Of a stretch of 64,000 nucleotides of DNA, positions 25,429 to 33,395 are shown piece after piece; the first letter of the stretch is position 1, and each line of letters opens with the position of its first letter. Position numbers and translations under genes: made by a program. Below the pieces are notes generated by a model. It was not told the origin of the DNA, made no database searches, and worked only from the letters and a program-made list of their open reading frames with translations. This stretch comes from Amycolatopsis tolypomycina. GTDB taxonomy: Bacteria > Actinomycetota > Actinomycetes > Mycobacteriales > Pseudonocardiaceae. Location: the NCBI RefSeq assembly GCF_900105945.1, contig NZ_FNSO01000004.1, positions 4,030,001 through 4,094,000 on the forward strand, written 5' to 3'.

Positions 25429-25923
25429 TCAGCGAGTGCCCCACTGGTAGGTCTGCTTCCGCAGCTTCAGGTAGACCATCGCCTCCGCGTGCCGCACGCC
25501 GGGCAACGCGCGGATCCGCGTCGAGATCAGCTGGAGCAGCGCTTCGTCGTCCGCGCAGACCGCCTCGCAGAGCAGGTCGTAGCGCCCGGCGCAGAGGATC
25601 ACGTACGCGATCTCGTCCATTTCGGCCAGTGCGTCGCCGACCGGTTCGAGCGGGCCGTCGACGGTGATCGCGATCATCGCCTGCCGGAACAGCCCGACCT
25701 GCAAGGGATCCGAGACGGCGACGATCTGGATGACGCCGGAGTCGGACAGCCGCTGCACCCGCTGCCGCACCGCGGCCTCGGACAGGCCGACGGCCTTGCC
25801 GATGGTCGCGTACGCACGCCGCCCGTCCTCCTGCAGTTGCGCGATGATCTGCCGCGAGATCTCGTCGAGCACCGGCGGGGCGGGCCGGCCGGTCGTGTCC
25901 TGGCTGCTCACGCCCCGGATCAT
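25429..25923 (-). CDS. Lrp/AsnC family transcriptional regulator
   Basis: 164 residues from the ATG at 25923; a GTG at 25911 and an ATG at 25941 are also possible and none has a clear ribosome site. N-terminal helix-turn-helix DEISRQIIAQLQEDGRRAYA then VGLSEAAVRQRVQRL; C-terminal RAM ligand domain ending VRHAEAMVYLKLRKQ. Such proteins form octamers that bind spaced sites and respond to amino acids. Operator-like words CGGATTYAGTCGTC flank the gene on both sides, supporting control of the aminotransferase, the permease and itself. Confidence 0.9.
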   Translation of the reverse strand: MIRGVSSQDTTGRPAPPVLDEISRQIIAQLQEDGRRAYATIGKAVGLSEAAVRQRVQRLSDSGVIQIVAVSDPLQVGLFRQAMIAITVDGPLEPVGDALAEMDEIAYVILCAGRYDLLCEAVCADDEALLQLISTRIRALPGVRHAEAMVYLKLRKQTYQWGTR

Positions 25924-25970
25924 CCCCGACGCGGGCGGCACCGGGCAATTCCGCCACGCCGTGACGATGA

Positions 25971-26050
25971 GTGACTAAATCCGAATGACCTAGCCCGATC
26001 AGACAACGGATTCAGTCGTCTTGGTGCCGTTGACAACACCGAATCAGTGC
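25971..26050. promoter_or_regulatory. Lrp-type operator cluster upstream of the APC permease
   Basis: An inverted copy GTGACTAAATCCG (25971-25983), a direct copy CGGATTCAGTCGTC (26007-26020) and a weaker CGAATCAGTGC (from 26040) lie in the divergent gap between the Lrp and permease genes. They match the words upstream of the aminotransferase. Confidence 0.6.
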
Positions 26051-26093
26051 TGTTCCATCCGTCGCACCCTGCTCCCGGCCGGAGGGAACGCCC

Positions 26094-27461
26094 ATGCCCC
26101 GCACTCCCGCCCCGCCCGACGTCACCGTGGCCGCACCGAAGACCCGCACCCTCACCCGGTCCATCGGCGTCGGCGGCGGCACGCTCCTGACGCTCAGCTG
26201 CGTGACGCCCGCGTCGTCGCTGTTCGTCCTCGTGCCCCCGCTGTTCGCCGACCTCGGCACCGGCACCGCGCTCGCCATCGCCCTCGCCGTGCTGCTCTGC
26301 GTCGGCATCGCCTGCTGCTACTCCGAACTCGGCACGCTGGTGCCGAGCGCCGGCGGCGAATACGCGATGGTGACCACGGTGGCGAACCGGTTCGCCGGCT
26401 GGCTGACCTTCATGCTGTCGTTCGTCGTCATCCTCGTCGTGCCCCCGATCATCGCGATCGGGGTGGCCGACTACCTCGCCGCCGTCATCGATGTCAGCCC
26501 GTCGGTCGCGGGCGCGCTCGTCATGGTCGCGGGCACCGTGATGGGGTTGCTGAACCTGCGTTCCAACGCCTGGATCACCGGGATCTTCCTGGTCATCGAG
26601 GTCGTCGCGATCTTCGTCGTGTCCCTGCTCGGCTTCGCGCACGCCACGCAGAGCCCCGCCGTGCTGCTCAAGCCCGCCCTCGGCACCAGCGGGATCGGGC
26701 TGATCGCCGTCGTCGCCGGGCTCGCCGTCGCGCTGTTCGTCGTGCAGGGCTTCAGCACCGCCGTCTACCTCGCCGAGGAGATGCGGGAACCGCGCCGGAC
26801 CGTGGCCAGGACGGTGTTCTGGACGCTGGGGATCAGCGCCGTCGTCATCCTCGTGCCGGTCGTGGCGATCACCCTGGCCGTGCCGGACACCGCCGCGCTC
26901 GCCGGGGTCGACCTGACCGCGCTGGTCACCGGCTGGAGCGGCAGCGGCGTCGGGGTGGCGATCAGCCTCTGCATCGCGGCGGCGATCGTGAACGCGGTGA
27001 TCGTCATGGTCATCCAGAACTCGCGGGTGCTCTACGCCTCCGCGCGTGACCAGGCGTGGCCGGCGCCGGTCAACCGCGCGATGAGCGTGGTGAGCGGGCG
27101 GTTCGGCGCGCCGTGGGTCGCCACGCTGGTCACCGGGCTGTCCGAAGCCGTGCTCTGCTTCGTGCCGGTGGACACCCTCAGCGGCGTCACCGGGGTCGCC
27201 GTCGTCGCGCTCTACCTGAGCGTCGCGGCCGCCGCGCTCGGCGCGCGCCGGGCGGCGCACCGGAAGCCGCACGTGTGGCGGATGCCGGCGTGGCCGCTCG
27301 TGCCGGGACTGGCCGTCGCGGCGCTGGCCTACGTCCTGGTCGAGCAGAGCGCGCTCGACCTCGGCATCACGGCCGGGGTCCTCGTGGTGTCGGCGCTGTA
27401 CTGGTGGGGGTACCTGCGCCGCCGCCCCGGGCGCTGGGTCGTGACGGTGCCGCAGGAATAG
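26094..27461 (+). CDS. APC superfamily amino acid/amine permease
   Basis: 455 residues with about 12 membrane helices. The N-terminal helix 1 region (GVGGGTLLTLSCVTPASSLF) with its Gly-rich unwound turn and the YSELGTLVPSAGGEYAMV block are typical of the APC fold. GGAGGG precedes the ATG. Divergent from the Lrp gene with operator words between them. The likely job is to import the compound that the aminotransferase degrades; substrate unknown. Confidence 0.9.
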   Translation: MPRTPAPPDVTVAAPKTRTLTRSIGVGGGTLLTLSCVTPASSLFVLVPPLFADLGTGTALAIALAVLLCVGIACCYSELGTLVPSAGGEYAMVTTVANRFAGWLTFMLSFVVILVVPPIIAIGVADYLAAVIDVSPSVAGALVMVAGTVMGLLNLRSNAWITGIFLVIEVVAIFVVSLLGFAHATQSPAVLLKPALGTSGIGLIAVVAGLAVALFVVQGFSTAVYLAEEMREPRRTVARTVFWTLGISAVVILVPVVAITLAVPDTAALAGVDLTALVTGWSGSGVGVAISLCIAAAIVNAVIVMVIQNSRVLYASARDQAWPAPVNRAMSVVSGRFGAPWVATLVTGLSEAVLCFVPVDTLSGVTGVAVVALYLSVAAAALGARRAAHRKPHVWRMPAWPLVPGLAVAALAYVLVEQSALDLGITAGVLVVSALYWWGYLRRRPGRWVVTVPQE

Positions 27462-27545
27462 CCGTCGCTCTTCCGGGGTAACTCAACCTTCGGGGCCGTT
27501 CACCCGTACTGATCCCCGGCAGGACCTTCGGCGAGGGGACGACGG

Positions 27546-28043
27546 ATGCGCGGGACCGCGGTGGCCCTGCTGGGCGCGGCGCTGGTGACGGCGGGCTGCT
27601 CGGCGCCCCGGACGACGACACCGAGCCCGATCGCCGAGCCGTTGACCACGACGTCTTCGGCGCCGCCGACCACGACCACGACCCCTCCGCCGCCCGCGCC
27701 GCCGTGCGCCGTCACGTCCGGCGCCTGCGTGAGCCTCGCGCAGAAGCTGGCCTGGCTGCTGCGGGACGGCCGGGTGGTCCGCGGCCCGGTCCCGGCCGGG
27801 TTCGGCCCACCCGATCAGGCGACGCCCGCCGGGTCGTTCCGCGTCGCGTGGAAGGACCGCGAGCACCGCAGCAGCCAGTACGGCACCGACATGCCCAACT
27901 CGGTGTTCTTCGCCCCCGGCGGCATCGCCTTCCACGCCGGGCCGCTCGACGCGCCGTCGCACGGTTGCGTCCACCTGACCGAGGCGGATTCGGCGGCCTT
28001 CTTCGACGGGCTGAACGTCGGCGACGCGGTGCAGGTCTTGTAG
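27546..28043 (+). CDS. Lipoprotein L,D-transpeptidase (YkuD domain)
   Basis: 165 residues. Lipobox VTAGC with Cys18 marks a lipoprotein, followed by a Thr/Pro linker. The catalytic domain carries His130 (GIAFHAG) and the active-site block SHGCVHL with His139 and Cys141. L,D-transpeptidases make 3-3 crosslinks in peptidoglycan or attach proteins. The domain is short (about 110 residues) and has no Ig-like partner domain, so it belongs to the small stand-alone group. Stop is 12 bases from the next gene. Confidence 0.9.
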   Translation: MRGTAVALLGAALVTAGCSAPRTTTPSPIAEPLTTTSSAPPTTTTTPPPPAPPCAVTSGACVSLAQKLAWLLRDGRVVRGPVPAGFGPPDQATPAGSFRVAWKDREHRSSQYGTDMPNSVFFAPGGIAFHAGPLDAPSHGCVHLTEADSAAFFDGLNVGDAVQVL

Positions 28044-28055
28044 GCTCCTTCCCCG

Positions 28056-28820
28056 TTGGACACTCCCACCGTCGTCTCCCGGCTGCGCGCCGCGGGCTGC
28101 GTGTTCGCCGAGGACGAGGCCGACCTCCTCGTCGCCGCGGCCACGACCCCCGCGGAACTCGACGCGCTCGTCGAACGCCGCGTCGCCGGGCTGCCGCTGG
28201 AACACCTGCTGGGCTGGGCGGAGTTCCACGGCCTGCGCGTCACCGTGCGGCCCGGGGTGTTCGTGCCGCGGCACCGCACCGGGTTCCTGGTCGACGTGGC
28301 CGTCTCGCTGGCGCCACCGGACCCGGTGGTGCTCGACCTGTGCTGCGGCTCGGGGGCGCTGGGTGCCGCGTTCGCCGCGACGCTCCCGCCGCGTGAGCTG
28401 CACGCCGCCGACGTCGAGCCCGCCGCGGTCGAGTGCGCGCGGCTGAACCTCCCTTCCGCCGCGGTCCACCAGGGCGATCTTTACGACGCGCTGCCTTCGT
28501 CCCTGCGCGGCCGGGTCGACGTCCTGCTGGCGAACGTGCCGTACGTGCCCTCGGACGCCGTCGCGACGATGCCGCCCGAAGCTCGGCTGCACGAGCCGCT
28601 GGTGGCGCTCGACGGGGGCGCGGACGGGCTGGACCTCGCCCGGCGCCTCGCCGCGGGGGCGCCGGAGTGGCTCGCCCGCGGTGGGACGCTGCTGATCGAA
28701 TCGAGTGAACGGCAGGCGCCGGTGCTCGCGGAAACCCTTGCGGCAGCAGGATTGTCGCCGCGCGTGCACTCCTGCGACGAGCGGGGCGCGACCGTCGTCA
28801 CCGGCACCGCGAAATCGTGA
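28056..28820 (+). CDS. PrmC/HemK-like protein N5-glutamine methyltransferase
   Basis: 254 residues from TTG, without a clear ribosome site. The helical N-terminal substrate domain is followed by a class I methyltransferase: RPGVFVPRHRTGFL, VLDLCCGSGALG (SAM loop) and the NPPY-type motif as NVPYVPS. The change from Pro to Val in NPPY occurs in the actinobacterial putative-methyltransferase subgroup, so whether it methylates release factors like PrmC is unsure. Transcribed with the L,D-transpeptidase or on its own. Confidence 0.82.
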   Translation: MDTPTVVSRLRAAGCVFAEDEADLLVAAATTPAELDALVERRVAGLPLEHLLGWAEFHGLRVTVRPGVFVPRHRTGFLVDVAVSLAPPDPVVLDLCCGSGALGAAFAATLPPRELHAADVEPAAVECARLNLPSAAVHQGDLYDALPSSLRGRVDVLLANVPYVPSDAVATMPPEARLHEPLVALDGGADGLDLARRLAAGAPEWLARGGTLLIESSERQAPVLAETLAAAGLSPRVHSCDERGATVVTGTAKS

Positions 28821-28855
28821 TCTCACGTTCCGGCGGTCCCGGACGTCTACCTCAT

Positions 28856-29332
28856 GTGATCGTGAAACCGTTCGAGCAAGTCGTCGCCGAGCACGGGCCG
28901 ATGGTCCTCCGGGTCTGCCGGGCCGTGCTCGGGCAGGCCGACGCCGAAGACGCCTGGTCGGAAACCTTCCTGGCGGCGTTGAAGGCGTACCCGGAGCTGC
29001 CCGCCGACGCCAACGTCCAGGCGTGGCTGGTCACGATCGCCCACCGCAAGGCCGTCGACGTCACCCGTGCGCGGGCCCGCCACCCGGTCCCGGTCGGCGA
29101 GGTGCCGGACAGGCCCGGCCGCGCGGAGGCGTGGAACGGCGACTTGTGGGACGCGCTGGCGCGATTGCCGGACAAGCAGCGCCTCGCCGTCGCCTACCAC
29201 TACCTGGCCGGGCTGCCGTACCGCGAGATCGCGGAGATCACCGGCGGCACCGTCGACGCCGCACGCCGCGCGGCCGCCGACGGCCTCAAAGCACTGCGGG
29301 CCAGCTACCCCCTGGAAGGAGCGCACTCATGA
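28856..29332 (+). CDS. Sigma-70 family (ECF-like) RNA polymerase sigma factor
   Basis: 158 residues from GTG at 28856 (GTG at 28862 also possible). Region 2 is recognisable (VLRVCRAVLGQADAEDAWSE, then VQAWLVTIAHRKAVDVTRAR), as is region 4 (LARLPDKQRLAVAYHYLAGL and YREIAEITGGTVDAARR). No anti-sigma gene is adjacent. Its stop overlaps the start of the DNA methyltransferase gene. With Ogt and the dioxygenase it looks like an alkylation-response unit in which the sigma factor may drive its own operon; that is inference. Confidence 0.85.
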   Translation: MIVKPFEQVVAEHGPMVLRVCRAVLGQADAEDAWSETFLAALKAYPELPADANVQAWLVTIAHRKAVDVTRARARHPVPVGEVPDRPGRAEAWNGDLWDALARLPDKQRLAVAYHYLAGLPYREIAEITGGTVDAARRAAADGLKALRASYPLEGAHS

Positions 29333-29925
29333 CGGACTTCTTCTTCATGCACTTGCGGGACGAGATCCTGCTCGACCCGAACCCGATGCACGAGCGGCTC
29401 GTCGCCGACGCGGCCCGCGAGGGACTGCTGGACGTCGCCTACCACACGGTCGACTCGCCGGTCGGGTCCCTGCTGCTGGCGGCGACCGAGGAGGGCCTGG
29501 TGAAGGTGGCCTTCGACCGCCAGGACCACGACGCCGTGCTGAGCGAGCTGGCGGCGAGCATCAGCCCGCGCATCCTCCGGGCGCCATCCCGGTTCGAGGA
29601 GGTGGTCCGCCAGCTCGCCGAGTACTTCGACGGCGAGCGGCAGACCTTCGACGTCCCCCTGGACTTCCGGCTGGCACGGGGGTTCCGCCGCGCGGTGCTC
29701 GACCACCTACCCGAGATCGCCTACGGCCACACGGAAAGCTACGCCCAGGTAGCGGCGGCGGCGGGCAGCCCGAAGGCAGTCCGCGCGGTCGGCACGGCAT
29801 GCGCGCTGAACCCCCTGCCGGTGGTGGTGCCATGCCACCGTGTCGTCCGTTCCGACGGCTCGTACGGCCAGTACGCCGGCGGCGAGGAAGCCAAGCGCGT
29901 CCTGCTGACGATGGAGGCCGCATGA
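29329..29925 (+). CDS. ogt: Methylated-DNA-protein cysteine methyltransferase
   Basis: 198 residues. Active site PCHR at 168-171 with acceptor Cys169; helix-turn-helix region YGHTESYAQVAAAAGSPKAV and NPLPVVVPCH are canonical. It removes alkyl groups from O6 of guanine by irreversible transfer to its cysteine. The N-terminal 35 residues before AYHTVDSPVGSLLL are an addition to the standard domain. GGAAGGAG ribosome site; ATGA overlap with the sigma factor before and with the short ORF after, marking one operon. Confidence 0.93.
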   Translation: MTDFFFMHLRDEILLDPNPMHERLVADAAREGLLDVAYHTVDSPVGSLLLAATEEGLVKVAFDRQDHDAVLSELAASISPRILRAPSRFEEVVRQLAEYFDGERQTFDVPLDFRLARGFRRAVLDHLPEIAYGHTESYAQVAAAAGSPKAVRAVGTACALNPLPVVVPCHRVVRSDGSYGQYAGGEEAKRVLLTMEAA

Positions 29926-30056
29926 AGACGTTCGAAGAGCGCGCCGCCACGGCCGCTTGGGCGGCGGTGGCCCATCAGCCGCTTCGCACCTTCGCGGCTT
30001 CTCAGCCCGGCAACGCGACAGCCAAGCGCACCAGACTGACCACGGAGGCAGCATGA
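29922..30056 (+). pseudogene. Truncated tandem copy of the oxygenase gene 5' end
   Basis: Starts MKTFEERAATAAWAAVA and stops after 44 codons. The next gene starts MTTLEERVAAADWVAVA, and the DNA around both ATGs matches over about 66 bases with roughly four of five positions identical, including the preceding GGAGGC. The remaining codons (HQPLRTFAASQPGNATA) are unlike the family. It looks like the head of an ancestral duplicate whose body was deleted. Its ATG still overlaps the Ogt stop, so it may be translated as a short peptide. Confidence 0.7.
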
Positions 30057-30765
30057 CAACGCTCGAAGAGCGCGTCGCCGCAGCCGACTGGGTCGCGGTG
30101 GCCGCCGAGGTCGACGACTACGGCTGCGCGCTCCTGCCGCGGCTGCTCACCCCAGCCGAGTGCGCGGAGCTGGTCGCACTGTGGGATGAGCCGTCGCACT
30201 TCCGGGCGACGGTGAACCTGCGCCGTCACCGCTTCGGGGACAACGGCGACTACCACTACTTCGCGGCACCGTTCCCGGATCCGGTGCAACGCCTGCGGCA
30301 GGCGCTCTACCCGCGGCTGCTGCCGATCGCCCAGGACTGGTCCGCACGCCTCGGCCGCCCGGCCGAATGGCCATCCACTTTGGACGAATGGCTGGCGATC
30401 TGCCACGCGGCAGGCCAGCGGCGGCCAACACCGATCCTGCTGCGCTACGAGCCGGGCGGCTGGAACGCGCTGCACCGCGACCTCTACGGCGATAGAGTGT
30501 TCCCGCTGCAGGTGGTGATCAACCTCAACGAGCCGGGCACCGACCACACCGGCGGCGAGTTCCTCCTGGTGGAGCAGCGACCCCGGGCCCAGTCCCGCGG
30601 CACGGCGACACTCATTCCCCAGGGCCACGGCCTGGTGTTTACCACCCGCGACAGACCGGTCCGCTCGGCCCGCGGCTGTCGGCGGCACCGGTCCGCCACG
30701 GCGTCTCGGTGGTCCGATCCGGCCACCGGCACACGCTCGGCCTCCTGTTCCACGACGCGGCATGA
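30053..30765 (+). pseudogene. 2OG-Fe(II) oxygenase, frameshifted near its 3' end
   Basis: The frame from ATG gives a coherent oxygenase: LLTPAECAELVALWDEPSHF, LRYEPGGWNALHRDLYGD with the His-x-Asp iron ligands, VVINLNEPG and TGGEFLLVEQRPRAQSRGTA. After FTTRDRPVRSARG it loses sense. Adding one base near 30678 restores SAAPVRHGVSVVRSGHRHTL and a stop at 30763-30765, with the second iron-ligand His and the 2OG-binding Arg region. Either a real one-base loss or a sequencing error. Such oxygenases sit beside Ogt in other actinobacteria, so DNA-damage repair is a fair guess. Confidence 0.8.
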
Positions 30766-31265
30766 CTGCCCGCGAACTCGAGGCACTGCTGCGGTTGCTC
30801 GGCCGGGCCCGCCACATCGTGATCGGCACGGATCATGTGTCCCGGGCCGACGGCGAGCGGATCGCCGCGTCCTGGGGCCTCGGGTGGCTCGGCGCCGCCG
30901 CGATCCCAGGGCCCGGGCCTCGCCACCGCGACCCAGCTCCATCGCAGCCGACACCACCACGGAAGCGCGGCCGCCCAGCATCACCGCAGCCCGACACCAC
31001 CACCGTGGCTCGGCACCTCGACGACCCGACACCACCGCAGCCGACACCACCACCCCAGCCTCGAACGGCCGACGGCCGGCCGCACAAAGCCGGGGCGGCA
31101 GCCGGGCTCCCCCTGAGCGACCGAATGGCGTTCACACCCGGCCGAGCAGCATCGTCGCGCCCAGGGCCGTCATCGTTGCCGCTATCACCCCGTCCAGCAC
31201 CCGCCATGCCGCCGGCTTCGCGAACACCCCGGCCAGCCGCCGGGCGCCGAAGCCCAGTGCACTGA
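30762..31265 (+). CDS. Doubtful ORF: short ordered head followed by repeats
   Basis: The ATG overlaps the restored oxygenase stop as ATGA. The first 50 residues (MTARELEALLRLLGRARHIV, then GTDHVSRADGERIAASWG) look like protein. From about residue 55 it is Pro/Arg/Thr-rich because it runs through the CCGACACCACC repeats, and its end lies antisense over the LysE-type gene. I suspect a gene whose 3' part was lost and replaced by repeat DNA. No family recognised. Confidence 0.3.
   Translation: MTARELEALLRLLGRARHIVIGTDHVSRADGERIAASWGLGWLGAAAIPGPGPRHRDPAPSQPTPPRKRGRPASPQPDTTTVARHLDDPTPPQPTPPPQPRTADGRPHKAGAAAGLPLSDRMAFTPGRAASSRPGPSSLPLSPRPAPAMPPASRTPRPAAGRRSPVH
30938..31060. repeat. Imperfect CCGACACCACC tandem repeats
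   Basis: CCGACACCACC occurs four times within about 120 bases (from roughly 30948, 30992, 31026 and 31041), often preceded by CGCAG, with unequal spacing. Simple-sequence DNA of this kind is uncommon elsewhere in the window. It lies in the gap between the oxygenase and the LysE-type exporter. Confidence 0.6.
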
Positions 31266-31734
31266 ACCAGACCGCGCTGGCGATGCCGGCGCCGATACCG
31301 AACAGCCAGCGGCCGGTGCCGTGGGCGACCGCCAGCGAGCCGAGCAGGAGGACCGTGTCGAGGTACACGTGCGGGTTGAGCCACGTGAACGCCACACAGG
31401 TGAGCACCGCCTTGCGCAGCGGCGTCCGCTCCTCGCCGACCGACATGACCGACGGCCGGAACGCCCGTCGCCCCGCGAGGGCGCCGTAGGCGAGCAGGAA
31501 CAGCCCGCCGCCGACGGCGATCGCGCCGATGGCCGTCGGCCACTGCTCCAGCACGGCGCCGATCCCGCTGACGCCGAGTCCGATCAGCACGAGATCGGAC
31601 ACGGCGCAGATGACCACCAGCGGCGCCACCGCGCCACCGCGCAAGCCCTGTTGCAGCAGGAACGCGTTCTGGGAACCGATCGCGACGATCAGGGACAGGC
31701 CGGTCCCGAATCCGGCCAGCAGGAGAGGCAGCAC
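31132..31734 (-). CDS. LysE/ArgO family amino acid exporter
   Basis: 200 residues, six membrane helices. The N-terminal block FGTGLSLIVAIGSQNAFLLQ and the central WLNPHVYLDTVLLLGSL are diagnostic for LysE/ArgO, which exports lysine or arginine when they build up. It is divergent from an ArgP/LysG-type regulator, the standard pairing, and is presumably switched on by that protein with a basic amino acid as co-inducer. Confidence 0.93.
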   Translation of the reverse strand: MLPLLLAGFGTGLSLIVAIGSQNAFLLQQGLRGGAVAPLVVICAVSDLVLIGLGVSGIGAVLEQWPTAIGAIAVGGGLFLLAYGALAGRRAFRPSVMSVGEERTPLRKAVLTCVAFTWLNPHVYLDTVLLLGSLAVAHGTGRWLFGIGAGIASAVWFSALGFGARRLAGVFAKPAAWRVLDGVIAATMTALGATMLLGRV

Positions 31735-31800
31735 CCCGTCACGCTATGACCCCGCCGCCGCATTACTCCAGCTAAAGATTCTTACGTAACATTAGCGCTC
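31735..31800. promoter_or_regulatory. Divergent exporter/regulator control region
   Basis: The 66-base gap is AT-richer than its surroundings and includes CTAAAGATTCTTACGTAACATTAG, of which TTACGTAA is a perfect palindrome. LysR-type regulators bind such T-N11-A sites between divergent genes, so this should hold the operator and both promoters. Confidence 0.5.
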
Positions 31801-32688
31801 GTGATGTCGGATCTCCCGCTCGACCAGGTCAAAACGCTGCTCGCCGTAGTGGACGAGCAAAGTTTCGACGCCGCGGCGGCGGTGCTGCACGTGACGCCGT
31901 CCGCGGTCAGCCAGCGGGTGAAGGCCCTGGAGCAGCGGACCGGCCGGGTCCTGCTGCTCCGCACCAAGCCGATCCAGCTGACCGCATCCGGTCAGGTCCT
32001 GGTGCGCTTCGCCCGATCACTGGCCCAGCTCGAGCAGGACGCCCTGGCCGAACTGGGCCTCGGCGCGGCGGGCACGCGCACCCTGTCGATCGCGGTCAAC
32101 GCGGACTCCCTGGCCACCTGGTTCCTGCCGGCACTGACCGGCATCGCCGAAGACCAGGACGTCTGCTTCGACCTCCAGCGCGAAGACGAGGATCACACGG
32201 CGACCCTGCTGCGCGAGGGCCTGGTCATGGCGGCGGTGACGGCGTCACCCCAGCCCGTCCAGGGCTGTACGTCTCACCGCCTCGGCCGCATGCGCTACCG
32301 CGCCATGGCATCCCCCGGGTTCATCGCCCGCCACCTCGCCGACGCGCCCCTGACGGCCACCCTCCCGGCAGCCCCGGTGATCGTCTTCGATCGCAAGGAC
32401 GACCTCCAGGACCGCTTCCTCCGCGCCCTCACCCGCCGCCGCACCTTCACGATGGTCCGCCACCACATCCCGGCCTCGGAGTCGTTCGCGGACGCCGTGG
32501 CGGCCGGCCTCGGCTGGGGCATGGTCCCGGAGCTCCAGGCGGGCCCGCGCGGAGACGCACTGGTGGACCTGGCCCCGGACCGCCCCGTCGACGTCCCGCT
32601 GCACTGGCAGCAGTGGAAGCTGGACTCCCCCGCCCTGGCCGCGGTGGCCGAGGCGGTGGCCCGGGCCGCGAAGGAATCGCTGCGCTGA
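31801..32688 (+). CDS. LysR family regulator of the ArgP/LysG type
   Basis: 295 residues from GTG (the adjacent ATG at 31804 is equally possible). The LysR helix-turn-helix covers DQVKTLLAVVDEQSFDAAAA and VTPSAVSQRVKALEQRTGR, the pattern shared with ArgP/IciA. An effector-binding domain follows with SIAVNADSLATWFLPAL. Regulators of this type sense lysine, arginine or histidine and activate the exporter. It is divergent from that exporter and convergent with the TetR gene, 11 bases apart. Confidence 0.92.
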   Translation: MMSDLPLDQVKTLLAVVDEQSFDAAAAVLHVTPSAVSQRVKALEQRTGRVLLLRTKPIQLTASGQVLVRFARSLAQLEQDALAELGLGAAGTRTLSIAVNADSLATWFLPALTGIAEDQDVCFDLQREDEDHTATLLREGLVMAAVTASPQPVQGCTSHRLGRMRYRAMASPGFIARHLADAPLTATLPAAPVIVFDRKDDLQDRFLRALTRRRTFTMVRHHIPASESFADAVAAGLGWGMVPELQAGPRGDALVDLAPDRPVDVPLHWQQWKLDSPALAAVAEAVARAAKESLR

Positions 32689-32699
32689 GGCTCGCGCCG

Positions 32700-33332
32700 T
32701 CAGTCCCCCGCGGCGGGAAAGCCGCGCACCCCGTGTTCCACCAGGTCGAACGCCTCGTCGATCACCGCGGCCTGCTCGCGTCGGACCACGTCCGCCTCTT
32801 CGCCTGCCACGATGCGGCCGATCGCGTGGGCGAACACCGTTGTGATCGCCGTCGTCAGCAGGCCCGCCGCCATGCGCGACCGGAACGGTGAACCCGTCTC
32901 CGCCGTCAGCACCTCGGTGAACGCCTCCGCGATCTCGCGTTCCTGCTCGTACCAGCGGGCCGTCAGGGCCGGGCTCGAGGTCAGCACCCACCAGAATCCG
33001 GGGCCGCCGGGGATGGCTCCGGACAGGGGGTGGCCCGATTCCAGCAAGGCGTGCTGGTGGCGGCGTAGCGCCTCACACGGCGAGACGCCGGCCGGGCGGT
33101 TGCGGACCACCGATGTCAGCTCGGCCAGGCGCTCCGCGTGGCGGTCCAGGAACAGGTCCTCCTTGCGGGGGAAGTAGTTGAACACCGTCATCTTCGACAC
33201 GCCCGCCGCCTCGGCGATCTCCGCCACCGTCACCTCCTCGAAGCCTCGCTCGACGAAGAGGCCGGTGGCCACGTTGGAGATCAGCAGGCGGGTGGCCTGC
33301 TTCTTCCGCTCGCGCAGTCCGGGATCCGCCAT
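32700..33332 (-). CDS. TetR family transcriptional regulator
   Basis: 210 residues from ATG at 33332. The N-terminal helix-turn-helix (EVTVAEIAEAAGVSKMTVFN then YFPRKEDLF) is standard TetR; the C-terminal ligand domain has Trp/Phe-rich helices (GPGFWWVLTSSPALTARWYE). It is divergent from an FAD monooxygenase gene with an operator-like inverted repeat between them, so it most likely represses that enzyme until an aromatic ligand binds. Confidence 0.92.
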   Translation of the reverse strand: MADPGLRERKKQATRLLISNVATGLFVERGFEEVTVAEIAEAAGVSKMTVFNYFPRKEDLFLDRHAERLAELTSVVRNRPAGVSPCEALRRHQHALLESGHPLSGAIPGGPGFWWVLTSSPALTARWYEQEREIAEAFTEVLTAETGSPFRSRMAAGLLTTAITTVFAHAIGRIVAGEEADVVRREQAAVIDEAFDLVEHGVRGFPAAGD

Positions 33333-33350
33333 GCGCCGAGTATAGACCGA

Positions 33351-33381
33351 CCCCAAAGTTTGACTCGGTAAAACTTTCTGG
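33351..33381. promoter_or_regulatory. TetR operator between regulator and monooxygenase
   Basis: CCCCAAAGTTTGAC (33351-33364) and GTAAAACTTTCTGG (33368-33381) form a 14-bp inverted repeat around TCG with 11 of 14 pairs matching, including a perfect AAAGTTT/AAACTTT core. It sits between the two divergent start codons, 14 bases from the monooxygenase ATG. Confidence 0.65.
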
Positions 33382-33395
33382 GCATCATCGAAGCC

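Noticed and set aside
30938..31060. Repeats as a CRISPR array
   Set aside because: Units are short (11 bases), unevenly spaced, and have no spacers of constant length and no cas genes nearby.
29957..31489. A 510-codon oxygenase-like protein
   Set aside because: Sense ends after about codon 210; the rest is low-complexity sequence caused by the one-base frameshift and runs antisense into the exporter gene.
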